From Deinococcus koreensis (lineage in GTDB: Bacteria; Deinococcota; Deinococci; Deinococcales; Deinococcaceae), in assembly GCF_002901445.1 (NCBI RefSeq), contig NZ_PPPD01000001.1:1976001-2040000 (forward strand): DNA of 64,000 bases, written 5' to 3'. Below are positions 46,186-58,243 of this stretch, one piece after another (the stretch's first letter is position 1; each line of letters starts with the position of its first letter). Under the pieces are notes generated by a model. The model saw only the letters and a program-made list of their open reading frames with translations. It made no database searches and was not told the DNA's origin. A program made the translations under genes and the position numbers.

Positions 46186-46629
46186 TCAGTGGCGCGGCGG
46201 GAAACGCACGAAGGTCATCCAGAATTCCTCGAAGGCGCGCATGGCACTCAGGAAGTTCTCGAAACCCACCGGCTTGACCACGTAGCCGCTGGCATGTCGC
46301 TCGTAGGAGGCGCGGACGTCGTCGTCGGACTGGCTGGTCGTGAGCATGACCACCGGGATCGAACTCAGCCCCCGGTCGGCCTTGATCTCGTTCAGCACCT
46401 CCAGCCCGTTCTTGCGCGGCATGTTGATGTCGAGCAGGATCATGTCCGGGCGGGGCGCCTGACCGTGCTCACCCTCGCGGCGCAGGAAGCGCATGGCCTC
46501 CACGCCGTCACGGGCCACGTGCAGCCGGTTGGGGACGCGGGCCTCACCGAAGGCTTCCAGCGTGAGCAGGACATCGGGTTCGTTGTCTTCGACCAGAAGG
46601 ATTTCGATGTGGGGGGCAGGTTCAGTCAT
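46186..46629 (-). CDS. single-domain response regulator (Rcp1-like)
   Basis: 147 residues, receiver only. [20 protein letters not shown] supplies the acidic pocket, [20 protein letters not shown] the phosphoacceptor Asp, and [20 protein letters not shown] and GYVVKPVGF the Thr and Lys. Resembles Rcp1-type regulators paired with phytochrome-like kinases. Its ATG overlaps the stop of the decayed kinase (ATGA), so its native partner was that kinase; it may now be orphaned. Confidence 0.88.
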   Translation of the reverse strand: MTEPAPHIEILLVEDNEPDVLLTLEAFGEARVPNRLHVARDGVEAMRFLRREGEHGQAPRPDMILLDINMPRKNGLEVLNEIKADRGLSSIPVVMLTTSQSDDDVRASYERHASGYVVKPVGFENFLSAMRAFEEFWMTFVRFPPRH

Positions 46630-48191
46630 GGGTGTGGGGGCACGGCCGGCAGCGTGAAGTGAAAGGTGCTGCCCTGTCCGGGCACAGACTCCAGCCACAG
46701 GCGGCCACCGTGATGTTCCACAATTCTACGGCAGATGGCCAGGCGCATTCCGCTCCCAGCATGGCGTCCGGACGCGTGGGAGGGGCTGAGGGGTGTCAAG
46801 TCCCCGCGCGGCCCCCTCTGGCACGGTGTCCATGCTGATGCCAGTGATATCCACGCTGACCTGGCCGCCGGGGAGGTGGGCCCCGCTTCGGGCGCGCGGC
46901 ATTCGAAGACTGCTTCGTCTGGACACCGAGCTGGCCATGGAAGTGCCGGGGCGGCAGCCGGGGGTGGCTCAGGGAATGTGCCCGGCGGTATCCAGGCGCA
47001 GGATGTCCTCGGCCGGCTGCCCGATGTGCTCCTGCACCTGTGCCCTCGGCCCGGTATTCAGGGTTCGCAGGATCTATTCGGCTCCGTCTCTTCGGCTGCC
47101 GGGGTGGCCCGCCCGTCGTGGTGGGCCCCCACCCACTCCTGCACGGCACCCTGCCCATCCAGCACCGGCACGCCCCGCACCTGCATGGCGACATACTCTC
47201 CACCCTGACGGCGCAGCCGGTGGCGGGTCGCGTAGAGGGTCGAGGTCTTCACGGCGGCGTTCCAGGCGGCCAGGGTGTGCGCCCGGTCGTCCGGGTGGAT
47301 GGCCGCGAGCCAGCCCTGGCCCTCGTATTCGGCCGGGGTCTGCCCGGTGAACGCCTCCCAGCCCGGCTGGGGCGGCGAGAAGAAGCCGTCGGGGTCGGCC
47401 GTCCAGACGATCTGCGCGGTGGCCTCCACCAGCGACCGGAACCTCCGCTCGCTCTGCTGGAGCGCGGCCTGGGTCTGGTGCAGAGCCGTGGTGTCCTCGA
47501 AGACCGTCGTGACCTGCTGGGGCTGCGCCGAGCCGGGCAGGCGCCGGGGCACGGCCGTGACACTCAGCCACCGCCAGGTCTCGGAGGGAGGGTGGAACAC
47601 GCCCATCGGCACCCGGCGCCGCACCTCGCCGCTTCGCAGGGCCTGCACCGCCGGGTGCTGGTCGCCGGGGAAGGCCGCGCCGCTGGGGTGGATGGCGCGC
47701 CAGCGGGGATCGAGCGAGTCCCGCCCGGTCAGCTGGTCGAAGCTCAGTCCCAGGATGGCCTGGGCCGAGCGGTTGGCGAAGAGGATCTGGGAGTCCTGGG
47801 CCTGCACGGTCATGCCCAGCCCGAGGCCGTCCATCAGTTCCAGGGCGACCTCAAGCGGATCACGCGCCGCGTGCAGATGGATCAGCGCGGCCCCCGGCCC
47901 GGCCGGCGCGACCGTGACCAGACCCGGCGAGGCCGAATCGGGCAGGCGCACCGGGACGTGCCCGGTCTCGCCGTGAAAGGCCTGGCGCAGGGCCTCCTGG
48001 ACGCGCGGCAGGCTCTCGGGGTGGACGAGTTCCGTCCAGTCCTGCGCGCCGCCCACCTGCGCCAGCCGGGCACGCGCCGCCGCGTTCAGCACCAGCGAAC
48101 CGTCCATGTGCGCCAGCGCCACGGGGCTGGGCAGGGCCTGGAGCAGCGCCGCCGCGTCTGCCAGGGCAAACCCGGTGGAAGAGAAAGTCAT
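46626..48191 (-). pseudogene. decayed PAS-domain histidine kinase
   Basis: 47058-48191 is intact and encodes 377 residues: a short N-terminal domain, a PAS domain near MTVQAQDSQILFANRSAQAI with LGLSFDQLTG, and a third PAS at RFRSLVEATAQIVWTADPDG. It stops with no kinase core. Downstream, kinase remnants are out of frame with it: in one frame [16 protein letters not shown] (worn G1 box), in another [20 protein letters not shown] with [13 protein letters not shown] (G2 and end). The 430-base gap is too short for His and N boxes, so there was deletion as well as frameshift. The last frame ends exactly at the ATGA overlap with the response regulator. A truncated PAS protein may still be made. Confidence 0.75.
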
Positions 48192-48194
48192 ACC

Positions 48195-48250
48195 GTCACC
48201 GCTGTGCTGTCACCATCGAGCCGTCATCGTCGCGCTGTCACCGCTGTGCT
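48195..48250. repeat. 14-bp tandem repeat
   Basis: Four units of period 14: GTCACCGCTGTGCT, GTCACCATCGAGCC, GTCATCGTCGCGCT, GTCACCGCTGTGCT. Located between the kinase start and the OmpR-type gene stop. 14 is twice the heptanucleotide period seen elsewhere in the window. Confidence 0.7.
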
Positions 48251-48272
48251 GCTGTCCCTGGGCTGCTACTGC

Positions 48273-48938
<666 letters not shown>

Positions 48939-49032
48939 GTGTCCTATCATAGACGTTCATGAAGGCTTCAAAAGCGAGCAATTGTCACGGCGTCGACAAC
49001 GGCTGATCTGGTAGGCGCGTCTGCAGCGCCCC

Positions 49033-50583
<1,551 letters not shown>

Positions 50584-50606
50584 TCGCCCTCTCCTTTCAA
50601 TGAACA

Positions 50607-50629
50607 GCCCCCGCCAGTTCAGCGGGGGC
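50607..50629 (-). promoter_or_regulatory. strong hairpin just upstream of the ilvA RBS
   Basis: On the minus strand GCCCCCGC-TGAACTG-GCGGGGGC, perfect 8-bp stem, ending about 15 bases before the RBS. It could be an attenuator-like or RBS-adjacent stabilising structure. No leader peptide is visible. Confidence 0.5.
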
Positions 50630-50756
50630 AGGTGCACAGCGCGGCGGCTGTCAGGCCAGAACCCCTGACATGCCGGTAATTCGCGCGGTCTTCATGGCTG
50701 GAGCATAGGCGGGGGCGGTCTCGGGTGTGCGGGAAGGGGTAGACAAGGGGGTTATG

Positions 50757-50830
50757 CGTGGGCGCCTGCCGCGGGCTCCCCCACCCCCCAGCCCCCTCCC
50801 CGGACTCGCAGAGCTGCGAAGCAGGGAGGG
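50757..50830. repeat. dispersed G/C-rich repeat, copy 2, joined to a modular-repeat core
   Basis: GTGGGCGCCTGCCGCGGGCT and CCCCACCCCCCAGCCCCCTC match 9318-9372; GGACTCGCAGAGCTGCGAAG then matches the core found at 33830 and, inverted, 14310 and 37100. The 300-base gap holds nothing else beyond the hairpin at 50607. Confidence 0.65.
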
Positions 50831-50889
50831 GTTGGGCGTGAGTCGAAGACCTGCTTGCAGAGGGGGCGTGTGACCAGCTCCAACGCCTT

Positions 50890-52236
50890 TCACCCCTGGC
50901 CCAGCGCGTCCATGAATTCCAGGGCGAAGCGCACGCCGTTCTCGAAGTCGCGGCGCAGGATGTTCTCGTTGGGGGCGTGGACGCGGCCGGTGGGGTTGCC
51001 GATGCCCATGGCGACCACCGGGGCGCCCACATGCTGCATGAAGGGATACATGGGGCCACTGCCGCCAGAAGAGGGGTGCAGCAGGGGCTCGTGACCGTGA
51101 ACCTCCCTCGCCACACGGGCGGCCACCTTCACGAAAGGGGAATTCAGGTCGGAGCGGGCCGGGTGCTGGTGGCTCTCCAGCTCCACGATCTCGATGTCGT
51201 CCAGGCCCTGCGCGTCCAGATGGGCCCGCAGCAGCTGCACCACCCTGTCCGGCTGCTGATCGGGCACCAGACGGAAGTCGATCTTGACCATACCCTCCGC
51301 GGGCAGCACGGTCTTGCTGCCCTGGCCGCCGTAGCCGCCGTGGAAGCCGTTGATGTTCACCACCGGCATCAGGTTCATGCGGCGGTGGTAGTCCCCGGGG
51401 GTGCCCAGGGGTCGCGTGACCTCGTAGCCGCGCAGCAGGGCCTCGCCGTGGCCGGGCAGGGCCGAGATGGCGTCCAGGTCGGCCTGGTTCTCGGCGCGGA
51501 TGTCCTCGTGAAAGCCGGGGATGGTCACGTTGCCCTCCTCGTCGCGCAGCGAGGCCACGGCGCGGCTCAGGCGGAACAGGGGGTTGTCCACGACCGCGCC
51601 CGTGGAGCTGTGCAGGTCGCTGGCGGCCACCCGGCAGCGCAGTTCCAGGCACACGATCCCCTTGAGGCCCGCGTACAGGATGGGCTGCCCCTCCGGAGTG
51701 ACCGAGCCGAATTCCCACCACACGCCGTCGGCCCGGAGTTCGGCGGCGTGTTCCTGCACGAAGGCTTCCAGGCTGGGGCTGCCGACCTCCTCCTCGCCCT
51801 CCAGCAGCCACTTCACGCGCAGGGGGAGCTGGCCGCCATGCCGCTCGCGCAGGGCCCGCAGACCTGCCAGCCGGGACACGAATTCGCCCTTGTCGTCGCT
51901 GGCGCCGCGTCCGTAGAGTCGGCCGTCCCGCTCGGTGAGCGTGAAGGGCGGGCTCTCCCACAGCCCGGCGGGGTCTTCGGGCTGCACGTCGTAGTGGTTG
52001 TAGATCAGCAGGGTGAAGGGGCCGCTCCCCGCCTCGGCCACCAGCACGGGCGCGACCTGACCGGGGTACTCGCGCACCGTGAAGCCCTCGGCCCGGAGCA
52101 GCCCGGCCACGGCGCCGGCCGTCTCGAGCAGCATCCGGCCCTGGGCCGACACGCTCTGGAGCGCCACCAGATTGCGAAGGTCGCTCAGGCCGCGCGCGAT
52201 GTGGGCGGAGAGGTCGGGCCGGGTCTCGGGTGTCAT
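50890..52236 (-). CDS. M20 family dipeptidase / metallopeptidase
   Basis: 448 residues. LIYNHYDVQPEDPAGLWESP (metal His and Asp), GRGASDDKGEFVSRLA, LLEGEEEVGSPSLEAFVQEH (catalytic/metal Glu) and a dimerisation domain in the middle; the C-terminal NPTGRVHAPNENILRRDFEN supplies the last His. Hydrolyses dipeptides or acylated amino acids in the cytoplasm. TACCCT ends seven bases before the ATG (leaderless). Confidence 0.9.
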   Translation of the reverse strand: MTPETRPDLSAHIARGLSDLRNLVALQSVSAQGRMLLETAGAVAGLLRAEGFTVREYPGQVAPVLVAEAGSGPFTLLIYNHYDVQPEDPAGLWESPPFTLTERDGRLYGRGASDDKGEFVSRLAGLRALRERHGGQLPLRVKWLLEGEEEVGSPSLEAFVQEHAAELRADGVWWEFGSVTPEGQPILYAGLKGIVCLELRCRVAASDLHSSTGAVVDNPLFRLSRAVASLRDEEGNVTIPGFHEDIRAENQADLDAISALPGHGEALLRGYEVTRPLGTPGDYHRRMNLMPVVNINGFHGGYGGQGSKTVLPAEGMVKIDFRLVPDQQPDRVVQLLRAHLDAQGLDDIEIVELESHQHPARSDLNSPFVKVAARVAREVHGHEPLLHPSSGGSGPMYPFMQHVGAPVVAMGIGNPTGRVHAPNENILRRDFENGVRFALEFMDALGQG

Positions 52237-52336
52237 GGCCCGCAGGGTAGAGGATTTCGCGCGGCCTCCCGCGCCAGGGCCAGCCCGGTTCCGTCAGAGC
52301 GGGAAGAGGGGGCGCCCGGATCTGTGGCCCGCCTCC

Positions 52337-53989
52337 TTACGCCGCGCGGGGCCCCCGGGTGAGCAGCAGCGTGCCCGCGCCCCAGGCGCCGCCCACCAGG
52401 GCCAGGCTCAGCGCCAGGGGCGGCTCGCTCAGGCTGGCGGCCACCGCGCTCAGGCCCAGCAGGGCGCCCACCGCGTCGGGGACAGGCAGGCGCAGGCGCA
52501 GGGCCAGGGTGCGGCCCGCGTCGTAGGCGCTGACGCTCAGGCCCAGGGCGATCAGCACCCCGGCCAGGGCGCAGGCGACCAGGGCGGGGCCCAGCAACCC
52601 GGCCAGCGCCAGCCCCAGCGCGGGCAGCAGCAGCGCCGCCAGGATCAGCACCCCCAGCGCCAGGGTACGGATGGGCGCGTGCCGCTGCCGGCGGGCCAGC
52701 AGCGGCGCCAGCCCGGCCACGAACAGCAGCAGCAGCGCGCCGCCGGTCAGGGTCACGAAGACCTGCGGCCACGCCGCGCTGCCCAGCCAGCCCAGCACGG
52801 GCCGGAAGGCGGCGGCGGTGGCCATGCCGATGCCTTCGGGGGGCGCGGTCTGCAGCGCGGCGGGGTCACCGGGCGCCTGCCCCAGCAGGGCCGAGACGTG
52901 GCCGCCGACCTGCGCGCCGGGGTCGCGGTACACGTCGCCCAGCAGGGTCACGACCTCGCCGCGCACGCGGGCGCCCGAGTTCAGGTACACGTGGCCGCCC
53001 ACCGCGATCACGTTGCCGCTCACCGCCCCCGTCACGGTCACGTCCTGTCCGAAGCGGATGTCGCCACGGGCGGCCACGTCGGCCACCGCCGGCAGGGTCA
53101 GCAGGGCGCTCAGGGCGAAGGCCCCGGCCCCGGCCCACTGCGCGGCGGGGCCCGGGCGCCAGGTCACCAGCGCGGACGTGATCAGCAGCAGGGCCAGGCC
53201 CACGCCCGCCAGCGGCGAGACCTGGGCGAGCAGGGTTCGGAGCACCAGCGCCCCGGCGGCCAGATTGGGCCAGGCGGTCGTCACGGCCAGCAGGGTCAGC
53301 CCGACCATCAGCGCGACCACCAGGGTCAGGGGCGCGGGGTTGCGGCGCGGCGTGCTCAGGGCCAGGGCGGCCCCCGGCTCCGAGGTGGGAGCCGAGAGAG
53401 CCGGGAGAGGTGCCGGGGTGGGCCGGGAGGCGGACGTCTGCGGCTCACCCAGGCGGGCCACCACGTCGGCCGCCACCGAGCGCGGCATGGGGGGTACAGG
53501 GGCGTGCAGGCGGGCCGACCAGGACACTTCCGAGCCGGCCGCGGCCGCGATGCTGGCCGGCGATCCGGGGGAGGCGAGCTGACCCAGCAGCGCGTCCGCG
53601 CGCACCTCGGCCGCCACGGCCGCCGCGACGCTGTGGGGGAGGCGGGGAGCCTGGGCCTGCAGCGCGGCCGCGAGCGCGACCTGGCCGGCGACCTCGGCCG
53701 CCACGCTGCGGGGCGGGGGCGGGGCGGCGCTCAGGCGCACGCTCACGGCCACGTCGGCGGCCAGCCGGGTCGCCAGGGTGTGGGGCAGCGCCGGTGGGGG
53801 CAGGCCCCGCAGGGTCGCGGCCGCGTGGGCCAGCCGGCGGCGCTGCTGGTCGATCTCGGGCTGGTTCGGCAGGGCGGCCAGGGCGCGCTGCTCGGCCGGG
53901 TTCAGGTCGCCCTCGGCCTCGCGGTGCAGCAGATCGAGCCAGGTCTCCCCGCCCGGCCTCAATCGGTTGTCGCGACCATCCACGCCCAT
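52337..53989 (-). CDS. polytopic membrane protein with a bactofilin-like segment
   Basis: 550 residues. Residues 1-200 are soluble and Ala/Pro-rich with four repeats of an 'RSVAAEVAxxVxxxxxL' type motif. Then membrane helices alternate with a short beta-solenoid-like stretch: DIRFGQDVTVTGAVSGNVIA, VGGHVYLNSGARVRGEVVTL, LGDVYRDPGAQVGGHVSAL, which resembles polymer-forming cytoskeletal (bactofilin) repeats. The C-terminus has five to six helices. AAAGGA lies five bases before the ATG. Function unknown; may couple an envelope scaffold to the membrane. Confidence 0.7.
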   Translation of the reverse strand: MGVDGRDNRLRPGGETWLDLLHREAEGDLNPAEQRALAALPNQPEIDQQRRRLAHAAATLRGLPPPALPHTLATRLAADVAVSVRLSAAPPPPRSVAAEVAGQVALAAALQAQAPRLPHSVAAAVAAEVRADALLGQLASPGSPASIAAAAGSEVSWSARLHAPVPPMPRSVAADVVARLGEPQTSASRPTPAPLPALSAPTSEPGAALALSTPRRNPAPLTLVVALMVGLTLLAVTTAWPNLAAGALVLRTLLAQVSPLAGVGLALLLITSALVTWRPGPAAQWAGAGAFALSALLTLPAVADVAARGDIRFGQDVTVTGAVSGNVIAVGGHVYLNSGARVRGEVVTLLGDVYRDPGAQVGGHVSALLGQAPGDPAALQTAPPEGIGMATAAAFRPVLGWLGSAAWPQVFVTLTGGALLLLFVAGLAPLLARRQRHAPIRTLALGVLILAALLLPALGLALAGLLGPALVACALAGVLIALGLSVSAYDAGRTLALRLRLPVPDAVGALLGLSAVAASLSEPPLALSLALVGGAWGAGTLLLTRGPRAA

Positions 53990-54108
53990 ACGTTTCCTTT
54001 ACGTCGAAGCACTGCCCAGGGTTCCCAGCGCCTGTCTAGGCGCGGTCTGATCACTTCCTGATGCCTGGGCCGGATGCAGCGCCGGCCGTCCGTCCGAACG
54101 CAGCCGGG

Positions 54109-54612
54109 TTAGCGAGCCGGCGCCTGATAATCCCCGCTCTTGCCGCCGGTCTTGCTCAGCAGGCGCACGTCCGTGATCTCGATGGCCTTGCTGGCGGCCT
54201 TGAGCATGTCGTAGACGTTGAGCGCCGCGACGGTCGCGGCCGTCAGCGCCTCCATCTCCACGCCGGTGGGCGCCGTGGTGCGGACGGTGGCCTCGACCCG
54301 CACGCCGCCGTCTTCCAGCGTGACCTGCACGTCGGCGCCGGTCACGGGAATGGGGTGGCACAGCAGGATCAGCTCGGCCGTGCGCTTGCTGCCCGCCAGC
54401 CCGCCCAGCCGCGCGACCACCAGCGGGTCGCCCTTGGGATTGGTGCCGGCCAGCAGCGCGGCGCGCGCCTCCGGGGGCAGGCGCACCCAGGCCTCGGCGC
54501 TCGCCGTGCGGGTCGTGGCCACCTTCCCCGTGACGTCCACCATGCGCGGCAGGCCGTCCACGAAATGGGTCAGCTCGGGTGTGCCCTGCTCCGACACGGT
54601 CTGCTCCGGCAT
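54109..54612 (-). CDS. moaC: cyclic pyranopterin monophosphate synthase
   Basis: 167 residues. Converts the cyclic GTP-derived intermediate to cPMP in molybdenum-cofactor synthesis. [40 protein letters not shown] and [20 protein letters not shown], then [20 protein letters not shown] with the conserved Lys, are MoaC signatures. Its ATG at 54612 overlaps the stop of the DUF177 gene by one base (TGATG). No other moa gene is in the window. Confidence 0.93.
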   Translation of the reverse strand: MPEQTVSEQGTPELTHFVDGLPRMVDVTGKVATTRTASAEAWVRLPPEARAALLAGTNPKGDPLVVARLGGLAGSKRTAELILLCHPIPVTGADVQVTLEDGGVRVEATVRTTAPTGVEMEALTAATVAALNVYDMLKAASKAIEITDVRLLSKTGGKSGDYQAPAR

Positions 54613-55214
54613 CACTCGTCCGGCAGCTTCAGGTCGCGCAGGGCCGCGAAGGGGTTCTGCTTGGCGTGGCCGCTGCCTTCCGGGATGCCCAGGTCGTCGT
54701 CGATCTCCTCGACCGGCACCTGCGCCATGTGCTCGCAGGGCCCCAGGTTCAGGTCGTGGCCGCAAACCTGGCACAGCCCCCTGCACTCCGGGTCGTGCAG
54801 CACGCTCAGCGGCGCGGCCAGCAGGGTCGTTTCGGCCAGGTAGGCGCTGAGATCCAGGTTGGGGTCGCCGAAGACCAGCACCTCCTCGCCGGTCTCGGCC
54901 TCTTCCAGATAGGGCGCGTCGGCCGAGGGGTCGTAGCGCAGCAGCGTGCCCAGCGTGATCTCCAGGGGCACCAGCACCTCGCGCAGACAGCGGGCGCAGT
55001 CCATGGTCAGCACCGGCTCGAAGGAGCCCTGCAGGTACATCTCGCTGCCGCCCAGCGAGTTGACATCCACCTCGAAGGAGGCGGGCTCGGCGAAGGGCAG
55101 GGTGTGGGCGACTCCGCCCTGCTCGTACTGGAGGTGATCCAGGGTGCCTTCCGCGTGCGCGTCCTCGTCGGCGCGCAGCAGGGAACCCAGATGAATAAGG
55201 GGCGAATCGGTCAT
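54612..55214 (-). CDS. DUF177 (YceD) family protein
   Basis: 200 residues. [40 protein letters not shown] and [20 protein letters not shown] match DUF177, which has a CxxC-like knuckle and in other bacteria is next to rpmF and linked to ribosomal RNA accumulation. Here rpmF is absent and moaC follows instead. TATCAT ends six bases before the ATG (leaderless). Confidence 0.88.
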   Translation of the reverse strand: MTDSPLIHLGSLLRADEDAHAEGTLDHLQYEQGGVAHTLPFAEPASFEVDVNSLGGSEMYLQGSFEPVLTMDCARCLREVLVPLEITLGTLLRYDPSADAPYLEEAETGEEVLVFGDPNLDLSAYLAETTLLAAPLSVLHDPECRGLCQVCGHDLNLGPCEHMAQVPVEEIDDDLGIPEGSGHAKQNPFAALRDLKLPDE

Positions 55215-55319
55215 GGCCCCATGATAGGGCGGGGGCGACCCCCTGACCGTGCAGCCCTGACCGTCAGGCCTCGTTCAGCCCGGAGGGTCGATCCAGCTGC
55301 GCCCAGACCAGCTCGACGT

Positions 55320-56378
<1,059 letters not shown>

Positions 56379-56700
56379 TCCAGGGAGTCTAGTGGACGCC
56401 GGCCCCCCCGGCCCCGTCCGTAAAGGTCTGTAAAGGATGGGCCGGGAGTGGGCCGGATCGCCGGGGAAACCGGCCGTGCAGGAGGCCGGATCGGGCGTTC
56501 CAGGCCTGGAGCCGCTCCTGCCTGATACCCACCTCTTTCCACATCGGCGCGCGGCGAGCCCCACCGACCAGTCGGCGTCGACCGCCAGCCCCACGGCTCA
56601 TGACGGCCCTGGACATGACCCTGGACTCGACGCTGGGCCCCGGCTCCCGGCCGATCCGGTTGGCCTGTTCAGCCCCCGGCCCGGCCCGGTACGCTGAGCC

Positions 56701-57168
56701 ATGCCGCAGCTTCTGGACATGCCGCCCACCGACCCGCGCGTGATCTCGCTGATGAACGCCCAGCAGCGTGAACTGCGCGAGCTGTATCAGGATACCGACG
56801 AGCGCACCGAGCCCTTCGACCCGGCCATCCTCTCCGGCGAGGGCTGCGTGCTGCTGGCGGTGCAGGAGGGGGCCGAGCTGCTGGCCTGCGGGGCGATCAA
56901 GCGGCTGGATCAGACCTCGGCCGAGGTCAAGCGCATGTACACCGTGCCGGCGGCGCGGGGGCGCGGCCTCGGCCGCCAGATCCTGAACGAGCTGATCGAG
57001 CGGGGCCGGGCCCAGGGCTACGAACGCCTGGTGCTGGAGACCGGCGACCTGCAGGCCGAGGCCGTCGCGCTCTACGAGCGCAGCGGGTTCACCCGCATCC
57101 CCAACTTCGGTTACTACGTGGGCATCGAGAACAGCCAGTGCTACGAGCTGCCGCTGAAGCCCGCCTGA
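56701..57168 (+). CDS. GNAT family N-acetyltransferase
   Basis: 155 residues. CGAIKRLDQTSAEVKRMYTV and PAARGRGLGRQILNELIERG form the acetyl-CoA binding motif A (RGRGLG); LYERSGFTRIPNFGYYVGIE follows. Acceptor unknown. TACGCT ends five bases before the ATG (leaderless). Confidence 0.88.
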   Translation: MPQLLDMPPTDPRVISLMNAQQRELRELYQDTDERTEPFDPAILSGEGCVLLAVQEGAELLACGAIKRLDQTSAEVKRMYTVPAARGRGLGRQILNELIERGRAQGYERLVLETGDLQAEAVALYERSGFTRIPNFGYYVGIENSQCYELPLKPA

Positions 57169-57213
57169 ACGCCCCTCCCATCTGCCCGCCCGCCGGCCGT
57201 GGCACGGTGGGGC

Positions 57214-57549
57214 ATGAACCCGCAGCTGATCCAGGAGTGTATCGACGCCTGCCTCGCCTGTCTGGCCGCCTGTGAGCACTGTGCCAGCGCCTGCCTGGAC
57301 GAGCCCGATATCGACATGATGCGCGGCTGTATCCGCCTCGACCGCGATTGTGCCGACGCCTGCGCGTTCACGGCCCGGCTGCTGATGCGCGGCAGCGCCC
57401 TGCACCCGCGGGCCTGCGCGCTGTGTGCCGAGGCCTGCGCGGCCTGCGCCGAGGAATGTGAGAAGCACGCCGCCCACCACGATCACTGCCGCCGGTGCGC
57501 CGAGGCCTGCCGCGCCTGCGAAGCCGCCTGCCGCCGTCTGGTCGCCTGA
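57214..57549 (+). CDS. cysteine-rich four-helix bundle copper-storage-like protein (Csp type)
   Basis: 111 residues with 19 cysteines, nearly all in Cys-x2/3-Cys steps that line the inside of a helix bundle: ECIDACLACLAACEHCASAC, then LDRDCADACAFTARLLMRGS, ACALCAEACAACAEECEKHA and HCRRCAEACRACEAACRRL. This is the pattern of cytosolic copper storage (Csp3-like) proteins. No Tat or Sec signal, so cytoplasmic. The preferred start is 57214, with GGTGGGG upstream. Confidence 0.88.
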   Translation: MNPQLIQECIDACLACLAACEHCASACLDEPDIDMMRGCIRLDRDCADACAFTARLLMRGSALHPRACALCAEACAACAEECEKHAAHHDHCRRCAEACRACEAACRRLVA

Positions 57550-57610
57550 GGGCCGCCTCCGCCCCCGCGGGTGAGGCCGGGATCGCTGCGGCAGCGTGAC
57601 GGCACCCGGA

Positions 57611-58243
57611 CTACAGGAGCTGGATCTCCATGGCCCGCAGCACGGCCCGCGTGCGGTCGCGCACTCCCATCTTGGAGAGGATGTTCGAGACGTAGCCCTT
57701 GATGGTGCCCTCGGTGGTGGTGATCAGCCCGGCGATCTCGCGGTTGCTGAAGCCCCCGGCCATCAGGCGCAATACCTCCTGCTCGCGCTCGGTGAGGGTG
57801 ACGGGATCCCCGGGCCAGCCCGCACCGGGGCCCTCCGGCGCCCGGACGCGCTCGGTGGTCACCGGCTGCAGCCAGCGCCCCCCGCGCGCCACGGTGCGGA
57901 TCGCCTGGAGCAGGATCTCCAGCGAGACGTCCTTGAGCAGGTAGCCGCGGGCCCCGGCCTCCACCCCGCTGATGAGCAGATCGTCGTCCTCGAAGGTGGT
58001 TAGGATCAGGGTGGGCGGCAGAGCGCCCTGGGCGCCCAGGCGCCGCAGCACCTCCAGACCGTCCATCCGGGGCATACGGTAGTCGAGCAGCAGCACGTCG
58101 GGTCTGAGCGCCGGTAGCAGCGCCACCGCCTGCACCCCGTCCTCGGCCTCCGCGACCACGTCCATATCGCCCGGGAGGGCCAGCATGCTGCGCAGCCCCT
58201 GACGCACCAGCGTCTGGTCTTCCACGATGCACACGCGGATCAT
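57611..58243 (-). CDS. NarL/FixJ-family response regulator
   Basis: 210 residues. Receiver RVCIVEDQTLVRQGLRSMLA, DVLLLDYRMPRMDGLEVLRR (phospho-Asp), TLILTTFEDDD and GYLLKDV; DNA-binding LuxR-type HTH LTEREQEVLRLMAGGFSNRE, IAGLITTTEGTIKGYVSNIL. Overlaps the kinase stop by ATGA, so it is the cognate regulator. Confidence 0.93.
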   Translation of the reverse strand: MIRVCIVEDQTLVRQGLRSMLALPGDMDVVAEAEDGVQAVALLPALRPDVLLLDYRMPRMDGLEVLRRLGAQGALPPTLILTTFEDDDLLISGVEAGARGYLLKDVSLEILLQAIRTVARGGRWLQPVTTERVRAPEGPGAGWPGDPVTLTEREQEVLRLMAGGFSNREIAGLITTTEGTIKGYVSNILSKMGVRDRTRAVLRAMEIQLL

